NCBI RefSeq assembly: GCF_900101985.1
Contig: NZ_FNAR01000003.1
Span: 1-64,000 of the forward strand
Source: Bhargavaea beijingensis
GTDB lineage: Bacteria > Bacillota > Bacilli > Bacillales_A > Planococcaceae
Direction of reading: 5' to 3'
Length of the DNA: 64,000 nt
Shown piece after piece: positions 32,227 to 41,051 of the stretch. Below the pieces are notes generated by a model. The model saw only the letters and a list, made by a program, of their open reading frames with translations. It was not told the DNA's origin and did no database searches. The position numbers and the translations under genes are program-made. Numbering within the stretch: position 1 is the stretch's first letter; each line of letters begins with the position of its first letter.

Positions 32227-33032
32227 TACAGGAAGTCAATAAATTGACTCCGGAATTTCACATGAAGGGCAGAACCGATCATGAACAGAATCAATACCAC
32301 ACCCACCATGTATACCGTATAGACCGGATTCTCAAGGAAATACCATCCTTCTCCTAACAGGGAATAACGGTAACCTTCCACAATATAGTAGAACGGATTG
32401 ATCTTGACTGCCGTCTGCCAAGATTCCGGCAGCAAAGTTGGCGGCCACAAAATTGGAGACAAATAAAGCAGCATTCTCATAATGGACTGCAGGAGCATCT
32501 GGACATCACGCACAATCGTCGCAAGTGTTGATGTGATCAATGTCATTCCTAAGAGAAGAACCAGCAGGATGGCCGTATAGATCGGCAGCTGCAAGTAATA
32601 CACTGAAACCGGATAGCCTGTGAACTGGAGGACAAGAATTCCCAGCCCAAGGAGGATCAGATGCGGGTAAAACTGTGCAAGGATCACGTAACTTGGAATT
32701 ACACTCATCGGGAAGTTCATTTTTGAGAGCATTTTAATCTTGGAATAGACCGACTTGGTTCCCCTCATAATCCCCTGGTTGATAAAGAACCAGACGAGAA
32801 TTCCTGAGAACATCCATTGAAAGTACGGAATATCCCCGATTGGTTCCCGCTGTCGGATTCCGAAACCGAACACGAACCAATAAATCATAATCTGGATAGC
32901 CGGATTGATAACCTCCCAGGCAGCTCCTAAATAGCTGCCAGTGGCCGCACTCCTGAATTCGTAAAGTGACAGCCGGCGTGCCAGGAAAAAGTTTCGGATT
33001 TGTTCATTTAAAACGGTCAAAGCAGATTTCAT
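32226..33032 (-). CDS. tagG: Teichoic acid ABC transporter permease TagG
   Basis: A 268-residue ABC-2 type permease with six membrane helices. Typical features are the N-terminal amphipathic segment RRLSLYEFRSAATGSYLGAA, QIMIYWFVFGFGIRQ, and NPFYYIVEGYRY. It pairs with TagH for teichoic acid export. The ORF is open to 33104, overlapping the upstream gene, but AGGAG eight bases before the ATG at 33032 fixes the start. Confidence 0.93.
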   Translation of the reverse strand: MKSALTVLNEQIRNFFLARRLSLYEFRSAATGSYLGAAWEVINPAIQIMIYWFVFGFGIRQREPIGDIPYFQWMFSGILVWFFINQGIMRGTKSVYSKIKMLSKMNFPMSVIPSYVILAQFYPHLILLGLGILVLQFTGYPVSVYYLQLPIYTAILLVLLLGMTLITSTLATIVRDVQMLLQSIMRMLLYLSPILWPPTLLPESWQTAVKINPFYYIVEGYRYSLLGEGWYFLENPVYTVYMVGVVLILFMIGSALHVKFRSQFIDFL

Positions 33033-33057
33033 AGTGGTAGCTCCTACATGATTAATG

Positions 33058-34242
33058 TCACGACCCGAGGAAAGCGTTGACTGCCCGCTCTGCCGCATGG
33101 CCATCCTCCAATGAAGTGAACGTTTTCTGGAATTTACGATAGGCTTCGCTTTTCTCCGGCTGCAGCTGGCCGATATTGCGGATCACATCAAACAGTTCCC
33201 GTTCCGTACGGACGATGGGTCCCGGGGCTTCTTCCTCAATTGCGAAATAAAAACCTCTTAGTTGGTCCCGGTACTGATCCAGGTCGTACATATAGAAAAC
33301 GATAGGTCTGCCCAGGACAGAGTAATCGAAAAACACAGAAGAATAATCCGTAATCAACAAATCGGACGTGATATAGAGTTCCCGGATATCCGGGTAATGG
33401 GATACGTCGATGACTGCACCATCGTAACCCGAAAAATCGAAGTTCTCAGCAATCAGGTAATGCATTCTCGTCAACAGGACCCATTCATCCGAGAACTGGT
33501 CTTTCCATTTTTTCAGGTCAAATTGAAATTCGAACTTGTACTTCCCTTTTTCATAAAAATCATGGTCTCTCCAGGTCGGTGCATACAGCATCACTTTTTT
33601 TCCATCAGGGATTCCAAGTGCCTTCCTCACTGTACGCACGTCCGATTCCGCAAAGTTTGTCAGGAGATCATTCCGGGGATAGCCGGATTCGATGACCTCC
33701 CCCTTGAACCCGAATGCCCGCTTGAAGATGTTTGTTGAATAAGCATTCGGGGACACAAGAAAATCCCATTTTGAAGACTCACTGAGGAAATTCCGCCGAT
33801 AGTTGTCTGTGTCAGTTCCCGGCATATGGACCGTCTCAATATCCAACCCCAACTTTTTCAGCGGAGTTCCGTGCCAGGTCTGCACATAGATCGTGCCCGG
33901 CGGTTTCGGCATCCAGCCGGGCAGGCGGACATTGTTCACCCAATACTTGGCCCGCGGAAATTCCATGAACCACTTGGGGGTGAATCGCTTCACATACGGA
34001 ACGCCATGCCTCTCAAAAAGTTCCGTTGAACGTTTATCGATACTCCAGACAAGCCGGTACTCCGGACGATGCTTTCTCATATATTCGTAAATGGCACGCG
34101 GGCTATCGCTATATTGCTTGGCATGGAAGCTCTCAAAAAACACGGTTTTCTTTTTTCTCGGCAATAGCCCCATCACCCTGAAAGCGACATGGAAGATCCA
34201 CTGCGGAAGAGCACTCTTCTTGATCTTGTGCATAACGGACAT
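33058..34242 (-). CDS. CDP-glycerol glycerophosphotransferase family protein (TagB/TagF-like)
   Basis: A 394-residue membrane-associated GT-B enzyme that transfers glycerol phosphate from CDP-glycerol in wall teichoic acid synthesis. Catalytic-type motifs are visible: WHGTPLKKLG (about residue 125), APTWRDHDF (about 225) and ITDYSSVFFDYSVLGRPIVF (about 305). It could be the polymerase or a primase; length is that of TagB more than of the longer TagF. AAAGGGTGA precedes the ATG at 34242. It heads the tagGH unit and is divergent from tagD. Confidence 0.88.
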   Translation of the reverse strand: MSVMHKIKKSALPQWIFHVAFRVMGLLPRKKKTVFFESFHAKQYSDSPRAIYEYMRKHRPEYRLVWSIDKRSTELFERHGVPYVKRFTPKWFMEFPRAKYWVNNVRLPGWMPKPPGTIYVQTWHGTPLKKLGLDIETVHMPGTDTDNYRRNFLSESSKWDFLVSPNAYSTNIFKRAFGFKGEVIESGYPRNDLLTNFAESDVRTVRKALGIPDGKKVMLYAPTWRDHDFYEKGKYKFEFQFDLKKWKDQFSDEWVLLTRMHYLIAENFDFSGYDGAVIDVSHYPDIRELYITSDLLITDYSSVFFDYSVLGRPIVFYMYDLDQYRDQLRGFYFAIEEEAPGPIVRTERELFDVIRNIGQLQPEKSEAYRKFQKTFTSLEDGHAAERAVNAFLGS

Positions 34243-34417
34243 GGAACCGATCACCCTTTGACTTTGATTGCATTCCTATTACAAATAGGTTTCAGATTGG
34301 CACGCTTCAGGTTCAGCGCTATTTTTTTAAGAACATGTTGTATATAATAACATACGATTCAACATTTTATTATTATCAGGAGTAGGATCCTGACCCAGAT
34401 TGAGGAGATGTCAAACA

Positions 34418-34813
34418 ATGAAACGAGTCATTACTTACGGAACGTTCGACCTCATCCACCACGGCCACATTAACATACTCCGCAGAGCGAAGGAATACGG
34501 GGATTATCTGATTGTGGGTGTTTCCACTGACGAATTCAACGCCATCAAAGGAAAAAAGGCATACTACCCTTTTGAGGAACGGAAAATGATCCTCGAAGCC
34601 ATCAGATACGTCGATGAAGTAATCCCCGAATCGCACTGGGGACAGAAAGTGGAGGACATCCAAAATCATCATATCGATGTTTTTGTTATGGGCTCTGACT
34701 GGGAAGGGAAATTTGACGAACTCGCTGAACATTGCGAAGTCATTTATCTTCCACGTACGGAAGGAATTTCATCCACAAAGATTAAAGAGGACCTAAAAGA
34801 CAGAGCGCAATGA
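34418..34813 (+). CDS. tagD: Glycerol-3-phosphate cytidylyltransferase TagD
   Basis: A 131-residue nucleotidyltransferase that makes CDP-glycerol for teichoic acid synthesis. It has the HxGH motif (DLIHHGHINILRRA, about residue 10-20) and the RTEGISSTKIK motif near the C-terminus (about 113-123). GAGGAG precedes the ATG at 34418; an upstream in-frame Met at 34400 lacks a site. Its stop overlaps the next gene by four bases. Confidence 0.95.
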   Translation: MKRVITYGTFDLIHHGHINILRRAKEYGDYLIVGVSTDEFNAIKGKKAYYPFEERKMILEAIRYVDEVIPESHWGQKVEDIQNHHIDVFVMGSDWEGKFDELAEHCEVIYLPRTEGISSTKIKEDLKDRAQ

Positions 34814-35967
34814 AGGATAGTCTGATATCCCTTTATGTTTGGTTGGTTTCCTTGTTTTTCACTGCTTTTAAGGCCTTCCCATTACAAAAGAAAACGGTTT
34901 TCCTCTCTTCTTTCGGGAATAATGCCTGGTACGTGGCGAATGAGCTTGGAAAGATAGACAATCAGCCGGTCATTTTTTTGAATGATTCGCGATGCCGAAT
35001 TGATTTTTCCGATACGGCTCCGGCTCGGAAGAAAGTCTACACGTTCGAGAGCGGTAATATACGGGATATGGTGATGTCGATCTATCATTTGGCAACCGCC
35101 AGATACGTGTTTATCGACAATTACGTCGGGATCTTATCCGGGCTGCGCTTCCGTAGAGGCGTCGAGCCAGTGCAGTTATGGCATGCAGCAGGAGCCATTA
35201 AACGTTTTGGTTGGACAGATCCCGAAACATCCAAGAGAAGCCGAAGGGCTCAGAAACGTTTCCAGGCTGTGTATGACCGTTTTTCCCGGATCCCTGTCGG
35301 TTCCAAAAAGATGAAATCCATCTTTATGTCATCGTTTAACATCGGCGACGGCCACTTCCTCCCTACGGGGGTTCCGATGACGGACTTTTATTTTGACCCG
35401 GCCGCAATAGCCGGAGGAGCAGAAAAGGTTTTACATAGATATCCGGCGGTACGCGGAAAAAAGATCGTTCTTTATGCACCGACGTTCCGGAAAGATCAAC
35501 TCGATGATCAGCATATTCCCCTGGATATCGGGGAACTACTGACCGGAATACCCGATGACTTCATCGTGATGATCAGGCTGCATCCTGCAGTAAGGGGAAT
35601 CTCTTCGCTGCCTGAACACCCCCGGCTAATTGACGTCGGCGCATACCCAAACGCAAACGAACTGCTGGCAGCAGCAGATATACTTGTGACCGATTATTCC
35701 TCACTTCCGTTTGAATATGCCCTGTTGCGCCGCAAGATGATTTTCCACCTGCATGACCTGGAAGAGTATTCGAAAAAAACGGGGATATGGGCAGATTCAC
35801 CTGATTTCTTCCCCGGGCCTATTGCGAAAACTACGGGAGAAATCATCATGCACATCAATGATCCCGCCGTTGATTACAATCGTATCGAACGATTCAACTC
35901 TGAATGGAATGAGTTTTCAGATGGGCGATCCAGCCGAAAGCTGATCGACCGGATCTATGGGCAATAA
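34810..35967 (+). CDS. CDP-glycerol glycerophosphotransferase family protein (TagB-like)
   Basis: A 385-residue GT-B glycerophosphotransferase with a hydrophobic N-terminal stretch (SLYVWLVSLFFTAFKAFPL). Motifs WHAAGAIKRFGW (about residue 122), YAPTFRKDQ (about 220) and VTDYSSLPFEYALLRRKMIF (about 295) match the family. The usual HGT of TagF is HAA here, as is common for TagB-type priming enzymes, so a primase role is likely. The ATG overlaps the tagD stop (ATGA). Confidence 0.88.
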   Translation: MKDSLISLYVWLVSLFFTAFKAFPLQKKTVFLSSFGNNAWYVANELGKIDNQPVIFLNDSRCRIDFSDTAPARKKVYTFESGNIRDMVMSIYHLATARYVFIDNYVGILSGLRFRRGVEPVQLWHAAGAIKRFGWTDPETSKRSRRAQKRFQAVYDRFSRIPVGSKKMKSIFMSSFNIGDGHFLPTGVPMTDFYFDPAAIAGGAEKVLHRYPAVRGKKIVLYAPTFRKDQLDDQHIPLDIGELLTGIPDDFIVMIRLHPAVRGISSLPEHPRLIDVGAYPNANELLAAADILVTDYSSLPFEYALLRRKMIFHLHDLEEYSKKTGIWADSPDFFPGPIAKTTGEIIMHINDPAVDYNRIERFNSEWNEFSDGRSSRKLIDRIYGQ

Positions 35968-35969
35968 GC

Positions 35970-35999
35970 ACAGGCTTCCCCGCTGGAAGCCTGTTTTTT
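35970..35999 (+). terminator. Terminator after the tagD unit
   Basis: CAGGCTTCC (35971-35979) pairs with GGAAGCCTG (35985-35993) around CCGCT, followed by six T. Confidence 0.9.
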
Positions 36000-36044
36000 A
36001 ATCTTCATGATGTTGGATTCGACAACTATGCATCATCATTTGAG

Positions 36045-36701
36045 TTACTTCTTCTTTCCCATCTGCCTGACCGGGTACATGAGAATGTCGCTGGCAAGCT
36101 CGGCTGCACGCGCCCAAAGTGCGCCATTGCCTTCCACCAGGCGCTGGACCGTCTGTTCGGCTTCGCGCTGGCGCTCCTGCAGTTCCAGTAGCGTATCAAA
36201 CCCGCTCCTTACGAGTCCTTTCAGCCGTTCCTGCATACATTCGGCCACGTCGGGGAAAAATCCGCTGAAATGATCTTCCCCAATCCATTTTTGAGCCTGT
36301 GCCGCCTTATCGATCTCCTGCTTGTAATAAGCGGACTGGGCTTCCATCAGGTAGTACAAGTCGAGCGCATCATGGATCCGGCTGAGCTTCCCGTAACCGA
36401 TATTCTTTGCCCGGTATAGCCTGACCGCTTCACGCACATCCTCGCCGCGGCTATGGCGCCGGGGTTTGCTCTGGTGAAGGGCGGAGTGGCCGGGATCCGG
36501 CAAGGCGGGATACCAGCGCCGGAATTTCTCCTCGAATTCCGATAATACAGCCGACATTTCACGCCGGGCTTCTTTCTCATATTGTCTTTTCGGATAATAA
36601 TGCTCCAGAAGTTCCTCGCGTTTTTTGCGCCGGGCCAGCCAGCCGCCTGCTTCAGGCCAGTCCGGATAGAGGCAAACCGGCTGCTTGTCCTGTTCCTCCA
36701 T
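36045..36701 (-). CDS. Hypothetical helical protein
   Basis: A 218-residue soluble, largely helical and highly charged protein. Visible features are a tryptophan-containing N-terminus (LYPDWPEAGGWLARRKKREE) and long C-terminal helices (LLELQERQREAEQTVQRLVE). No enzymatic motif is recognised. It lies alone between the teichoic acid and YjlB-like genes. Coding is supported by its length and lack of an alternative frame. Confidence 0.6.
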   Translation of the reverse strand: MEEQDKQPVCLYPDWPEAGGWLARRKKREELLEHYYPKRQYEKEARREMSAVLSEFEEKFRRWYPALPDPGHSALHQSKPRRHSRGEDVREAVRLYRAKNIGYGKLSRIHDALDLYYLMEAQSAYYKQEIDKAAQAQKWIGEDHFSGFFPDVAECMQERLKGLVRSGFDTLLELQERQREAEQTVQRLVEGNGALWARAAELASDILMYPVRQMGKKK

Positions 36702-36775
36702 GATGCTCCCCCCTCACTGTTTCTTTTTCCTCATTATACGTCTTTTTTAAGTTCTCTTCACCTTGCGTACAAACA

Positions 36776-36800
36776 GAAAAGCTCCCGCAGTATGCGGAAG
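36776..36800 (-). terminator. Terminator of the YjlB-like gene
   Basis: On the minus strand GCTTCCGCA and TGCGGGAGC form an imperfect stem around TAC, followed by TTTTCTG. Confidence 0.65.
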
Positions 36801-36816
36801 CCTTGTACAAGGTGAT

Positions 36817-37338
36817 TTATTTGATCCACTTATGACGCACCGGGCTCTGGTCGTCCTCACCAAAGACCGGGTCTAGTTGAGGGATGCCGACATTGCTGAT
36901 TGTATGTTTGGCCTGGGCAGCCTTTGCCGGGTCGTGCTTTATCTTATTCGGCTCAGCCCCATCCGGATAGGCGCCGATAACTTCAAAGTCATCACTGGAA
37001 TCCACTTTCATATGACCAGTGCCGGCAGGAAGCAAAATTACATCTCCCGGCTTGACCTCCAGGCGCTGGCCGGAGTCCCCGCCTGCCAGTATCGTTCCGC
37101 TGCCCAGCCGGACACCGAGAACCTCATGTGTGTTGGAATGGTAGTGGAGTTCATCATGGACATCGCCTGTCCAGCCGGTTGTCCAGCCATGACTTTTGAA
37201 TGCCCCCTCGATGTCTTCCGGGCTTTGTCCACCATCCTCCCCGTCAAATGCATTCTGGTAGAAAATGACCGGAAGTGTCGGATTATTCGGAGTCTGTCCG
37301 TCCTCTTTCAGGAAAAACGATTGCACTTGAATATCCAT
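36817..37338 (-). CDS. Cupin protein, YjlB-like
   Basis: A 173-residue single-cupin protein. The metal-site residues are visible in HDELHYHSNTHEVLGV (about 67-82) and LPAGTGHMKV (about 109-118). The N-terminus (FFLKEDGQTPNNPTLPVIFY) matches B. subtilis YjlB. Function is unknown. AAAGGA eight bases before the ATG at 37338 sets the start rather than 37362. Confidence 0.8.
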   Translation of the reverse strand: MDIQVQSFFLKEDGQTPNNPTLPVIFYQNAFDGEDGGQSPEDIEGAFKSHGWTTGWTGDVHDELHYHSNTHEVLGVRLGSGTILAGGDSGQRLEVKPGDVILLPAGTGHMKVDSSDDFEVIGAYPDGAEPNKIKHDPAKAAQAKHTISNVGIPQLDPVFGEDDQSPVRHKWIK

Positions 37339-37652
37339 CTGATCCGTCCTTTCTTCCCTCATTCATTCTCTTTTTTATTTACCCGTCTGCGCTCCTCTAA
37401 CCGTTTCCGTTCTGGAAGAAGCCATATTTCAATTTTCAGCAGACAGTAGCAGCCTTAAATAGGTCTTATTCCACAAAAGAAAGCTCTTTTTCTTTGTTCG
37501 AGTGTCCCAAAATCAAAATTTGAGGCCTTTAAAATTGAAAGTTGAGCGATTGACATTCAGATTGGCCCATTCGACTGGGCATCGAGGTTTCATTAGGCTG
37601 TACATACCCGGGAAAACGCTGCGCCGTGCACGGCCTGAAAGGCCGAAGAATC

Positions 37653-38183
37653 ATGATAAACGTGAACACGGAAGACCTCCTATTGCAATATGAACCGATG
37701 ATTTCCGCTGCGATTCGCCAGCTGAATATCCGAAGGGATCATGATAACTTCCGGCAGGCGGCCCGCCTCGCCCTCTGTCAAGCCTGTGTCAGGTATGATA
37801 GTGCGCGGGGGCATTTCGCGCCATTTGCGTACCGGACGATCCGGGGAGCGATGCTTGATGAACTCAAAAAAGAAAGCCGGTACGCTGAGTCCGCCTCCGC
37901 TTTCGCTCCGGATATAATGGAAGCCCTGTCAGGCCATCAGGCAATGGAGGAACACTTGGAAGTTTCCGATGACCGGCTTCCCCTGCTCCGCAAATCCCTT
38001 GCCTCTCTGACAGAAGATGACCGACTTTTGCTGTTCCGCCTGTTTGCGGAGCGGATGCCTTACACTGAATGCGCCCGGCTGGCCGGAATCTCTGTTCCGG
38101 GTATCAAAAAGCGCCGTGAACGCATTCTGGTCAGGCTCAGGAAGCAGATTACCGCAATGGCAGAAGAAGAGGCAGCTGTTTAG
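37653..38183 (+). CDS. Small sigma-70-family RNA polymerase sigma factor
   Basis: A 176-residue protein with a region 2-like N-terminus (NFRQAARLALCQACVRYDSA, then FAPFAYRTIRGAMLDELKKE, about 33-75) and a region 4 helix-turn-helix at the C-terminus (TECARLAGISVPGIKKRRER, about 140-160). Region 3 is short. It may direct a stress or competence regulon; no anti-sigma gene is next to it. AAAGG lies ten bases before the ATG at 37653; the extension to 37626 lacks a site. Its stop codon is within the sigma-B-type promoter of the next gene. Confidence 0.75.
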   Translation: MINVNTEDLLLQYEPMISAAIRQLNIRRDHDNFRQAARLALCQACVRYDSARGHFAPFAYRTIRGAMLDELKKESRYAESASAFAPDIMEALSGHQAMEEHLEVSDDRLPLLRKSLASLTEDDRLLLFRLFAERMPYTECARLAGISVPGIKKRRERILVRLRKQITAMAEEEAAV

Positions 38184-38203
38184 TCCGCAAGTTGCCCGGG
38201 TAT
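38178..38203 (+). promoter_or_regulatory. Sigma-B-type promoter of the YflT-like gene
   Basis: GTTTAG (38178-38183), a 14-base spacer and GGGTAT (38198-38203) match the sigma-B consensus almost exactly. The -35 box overlaps the stop codon of the sigma-factor gene. The downstream gene encodes a known class of general stress protein, which supports the call. Confidence 0.75.
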
Positions 38204-38246
38204 AGATAAGTATGAACGCTTGAATGACAATCAGGAGGGATTCTTT

Positions 38247-38579
38247 ATGGTAAAAGTACTGACAGTAGAAAACGGCGTGCAAGCACGTGATGAAATTGAC
38301 AAGCTGGTCACGCAGGGATATGACAAAGATCAAATTTATCTGTTTGCACACTCCGATGAGCGGGAAAAAGACATCGCGGAAGTGCTCGACGTCGAAACGG
38401 CAGGCATGAGCGATACCGGCTTTTTCAAAGGCATGAAGAACCTTGTCGCAAAACGCGGCGACGAGCTCCGTTCGGAATTTGAAGGCGTCGGACTTTCCCA
38501 GCAGGAAGCGGACGAGTACGAGAAAGTCCTGGACGGTGGACGCCTGGTCATCGTCGCACAGGACGCAACGGACAAATAA
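38247..38579 (+). CDS. General stress protein, YflT type
   Basis: A 110-residue protein with the general stress protein 17M-like domain: VLTVENGVQARDEIDKLVTQ, then GYDKDQIYLFAHSDERE. In B. subtilis YflT is heat and sigma-B induced; the molecular role is unknown. AGGAGG lies eight bases before the ATG at 38247. The perfect sigma-B-type promoter 44 bases upstream agrees with a stress role. Confidence 0.85.
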   Translation: MVKVLTVENGVQARDEIDKLVTQGYDKDQIYLFAHSDEREKDIAEVLDVETAGMSDTGFFKGMKNLVAKRGDELRSEFEGVGLSQQEADEYEKVLDGGRLVIVAQDATDK

Positions 38580-38587
38580 AATGCTTT

Positions 38588-38616
38588 AAACGCCGTCCGG
38601 ACCGGGCGGCGTTTTT
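38588..38616 (+). terminator. Terminator after the YflT-like gene
   Basis: AAACGCCG (38588-38595) pairs with CGGCGTTT (38607-38614), followed by TT; further pairing of CCGG lies inside the loop. Confidence 0.8.
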
Positions 38617-38679
38617 AAATACCGGAAACAGGCAAGAATAAACTGAAAGAGATCGAGAACAAAGAAAGGAGGAAGCAGC

Positions 38680-39324
38680 ATGGGCATCCATAAATTTTTC
38701 ACTAGCCTGAATGACTTGGAGCGGATCATCCGCGCACCCGGAAAATTCAAGTTTGAAGAACACAACGTAGCCGCCCACTCATGGAAAGTCGCACAGTACG
38801 CCATGTTTTTCGGGACGCTGGAAGAAATGGGCGGCGCGGAAGTGGATTGGAAATCGCTCTACGAAAAAACGATCAATCACGATTTTGCCGAAGTCTTTAT
38901 CGGTGACATCAAGACGCCCGTCAAGCATTCCTCCCCGGAACTTAAGCAAATGCTTGCTACGGTAGAGGAAAAAATGATGGAGAAGTTCATCTTGCGGGAA
39001 ATTCCCGAAGAATTCCAGAGCGTATTCTTCCAGCGCATGAAAGAAGGCAAGGACGGTACACTGGAAGGCCGGCTTTTGGAACTTGCCGATAAATTGGACC
39101 AGTTCTATGAAGCTTACGCTGAACTCAAACGCGGAAACACAGAGCCCGACTTTATCCAGATGTACGAAATTGCACTCACCAAGATCCTGGAGATGCCACT
39201 AAAAAAGAGCGTGGCTTATTTCCGCGATGTCATATTGGAAGATGTAGTCAGCGAGAAAACAGCAGTGGATGTCAAAAGCCTGACCATACGGATCCTGAAT
39301 CAGCAAAAAGAGCAAAATGAATAG
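38680..39324 (+). CDS. HD-domain phosphohydrolase, YfbR-like
   Basis: A 214-residue protein with the metal-binding residues of an HD hydrolase: His in EEHNVAAHSWKVAQYA (about 26-41), the HD pair in INHDFAEVFIGDIKTPVK (about 66-83) and Asp in LADKLDQFYEAY (about 136). This is the plan of YfbR-type 5'-deoxynucleotidases, so nucleotide hydrolysis is likely. AAAGGAGG precedes the ATG. Confidence 0.82.
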   Translation: MGIHKFFTSLNDLERIIRAPGKFKFEEHNVAAHSWKVAQYAMFFGTLEEMGGAEVDWKSLYEKTINHDFAEVFIGDIKTPVKHSSPELKQMLATVEEKMMEKFILREIPEEFQSVFFQRMKEGKDGTLEGRLLELADKLDQFYEAYAELKRGNTEPDFIQMYEIALTKILEMPLKKSVAYFRDVILEDVVSEKTAVDVKSLTIRILNQQKEQNE

Positions 39325-39388
39325 GCGTCAACATTGTGACAATTGTTCGAACAGTTTCTATTAACTTCCATAATCCGAAAATTCGGTA

Positions 39389-39417
39389 TTGAAAATGATT
39401 CATTGTCTGTGTATAAT
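39389..39417 (+). promoter_or_regulatory. Sigma-A promoter of gdhA
   Basis: TTGAAA (39389-39394), a 17-base spacer and TATAAT (39412-39417) form a near-consensus promoter. Transcription would start near 39424 and give a leader of about 97 bases before gdhA. Confidence 0.8.
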
Positions 39418-39456
39418 TATGAAATCAGGTTCATAACATTTTTTGAGAAAACATAG

Positions 39457-39497
39457 TCGAAAAGGAACAAGGAATCCCTGTCGGTTCCTTTTTTCGA
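39457..39497 (+). terminator. Intrinsic terminator in the gdhA leader (candidate attenuator)
   Basis: TCGAAAAGGAAC (39457-39468) pairs with GTTCCTTTTTTCGA (39484-39497), with the run of six T in the 3' arm. It lies between the gdhA promoter and the gdhA start, so a read-through decision would control gdhA. Since the upstream HD gene ends 130 bases earlier, it could also act as that gene's terminator. Confidence 0.6.
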
Positions 39498-39520
39498 TTC
39501 CAGGAAAGGAATGATGCATC

Positions 39521-40903
39521 ATGCAGATGGTCAGAGACGTAAAGGAAGAGGCACGGCGCAATGCAAATGACTATGTCCACCAAGTCTTCGAACTCGTCAA
39601 ACGCCGAAATCCTGGACAAAAGGAATTCCTTCAGGCAGTCCGCGAAATCTTCGACTCCCTCCGCCCCGTCTTCGCACAGCATCCGGAATACATTCGGGAC
39701 GGCGTGCTGGAACGGATTGTGGAGCCCGAGCGGATCATTTCATTCCGGGTGACATGGGAAGACGATAATGGGAAGGTTCATGTGAACCGCGGATACCGCG
39801 TCCAATACAACAGTGCGCTCGGACCGTATAAAGGCGGGTTGCGCTTCCATCCTTCCGTCAACGACAGCATCATTAAATTCCTTGGCTTCGAACAGATTTT
39901 CAAAAATGCGCTGACCGGCCTTCCGATCGGCGGCGGCAAAGGCGGAGCCGATTTCGATCCGAAAGGAAAGACAGACCGTGAAATCATGCGCTTTTGCCAG
40001 AGCTTCATCACTGAGCTCAGCAAGCATGTCGGACCGGACACAGATGTTCCCGCCGGAGACATTGGGGTCGGCAAGAGGGAAATCGGCTATATGTTCGGAC
40101 ACTACAAGCGCTTGCGGAACGCTTACGAAGCGGGCGTCTTCACCGGGAAAGACCCGGAAAGCGGGGGCAGTCTCGGCCGGAAGGAAGCAACCGGCTACGG
40201 CCTCGTCTACTTCACCGTCGAAATGCTGAAGCACCACGGTCTCGACTTGGAAGATAAAACAACTGTCGTTTCAGGATCCGGGAATGTCTCAATCTATGCG
40301 ATGGAGAAGGCAATCGAATACGGCGCCAAAGTCATCGCCTGCAGTGATTCGAATGGCTATATCCATGACCCTGCAGGCATCAACCTTGAAACCGTCAAGC
40401 AGCTGAAAGAAGTCGAGCGCCGAAGAATCAAGGACTACGTTCAATTCCATCCTGAGGCCACTTACACAGAAGGCTGCACGGAAATCTGGTCGCTCCCTTG
40501 TGAAATCGCACTGCCTTGCGCCACTCAAAATGAACTCGATGAGGCCTCGGCTGCCAAACTGATCGAGAACGGCCTGATTGCTATCGCCGAAGGGGCGAAC
40601 ATGCCATGCGACCAGGAAGCGATTGATCTGTTCTTGGAAAACGGCATCCTCTACGGTCCTGCCAAGGCGGCCAATGCAGGCGGCGTCGCAGTGTCCGCGA
40701 TGGAAATGTCTCAGAACAGCATGCGCTATTCCTGGACCGAGGAAGAAGTAAACGAGAAACTTCACCGCGTCATGGTTGACATCCATAAAAACTGTGTGAA
40801 AACAGCGGAGCAATACGGATTCCAACATAATCTGATGGTCGGCGCGAACATTGCCGGATTCAAAAAAGTGGCGGATGCGATGGTCGCCCACGGCCTGCAC
40901 TAA
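39521..40903 (+). CDS. gdhA: NADP-type glutamate dehydrogenase GdhA
   Basis: A 460-residue hexameric-type glutamate dehydrogenase, the length of the NADP-linked biosynthetic GdhA and longer than the RocG/GudB type. Landmarks are NSALGPYKGGLRFHPSVN (about 90), the catalytic Lys in GGGKGGADFDPKGK (about 125-137), VPAGDIGVGKREIGY (about 165) and the Rossmann motif SGSGNVS (about 243). It makes glutamate from 2-oxoglutarate and ammonium. AAAGGA precedes the ATG. Promoter and leader hairpin suggest it is a single, regulated gene. Confidence 0.95.
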   Translation: MQMVRDVKEEARRNANDYVHQVFELVKRRNPGQKEFLQAVREIFDSLRPVFAQHPEYIRDGVLERIVEPERIISFRVTWEDDNGKVHVNRGYRVQYNSALGPYKGGLRFHPSVNDSIIKFLGFEQIFKNALTGLPIGGGKGGADFDPKGKTDREIMRFCQSFITELSKHVGPDTDVPAGDIGVGKREIGYMFGHYKRLRNAYEAGVFTGKDPESGGSLGRKEATGYGLVYFTVEMLKHHGLDLEDKTTVVSGSGNVSIYAMEKAIEYGAKVIACSDSNGYIHDPAGINLETVKQLKEVERRRIKDYVQFHPEATYTEGCTEIWSLPCEIALPCATQNELDEASAAKLIENGLIAIAEGANMPCDQEAIDLFLENGILYGPAKAANAGGVAVSAMEMSQNSMRYSWTEEEVNEKLHRVMVDIHKNCVKTAEQYGFQHNLMVGANIAGFKKVADAMVAHGLH

Positions 40904-40940
40904 GTTTCGGCCCATCAGGTGCAAAAAATATTGTCATCCG

Positions 40941-40965
40941 ACTCCCTGAAATCAGGGAGTTTTTC
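40941..40965 (+). terminator. Terminator after gdhA
   Basis: ACTCCCTG and CAGGGAGT form an 8-bp stem around AAAT, followed by five T. Confidence 0.9.
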
Positions 40966-41051
40966 CTGTTGGGGCAAAAATATTCCCTTACAACGGCAAA
41001 CTAGTGATATAATCATGTCGAATCTAATATTTATGGCAAGGAGCCGTTGAC

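Noticed and set aside
37375-37405. Sigma-B promoter for the YjlB-like gene (GGTTAG-N12-GGGTAA on the minus strand)
   Set aside because: The -35 box is a poor match and the site is not clearly better than chance.
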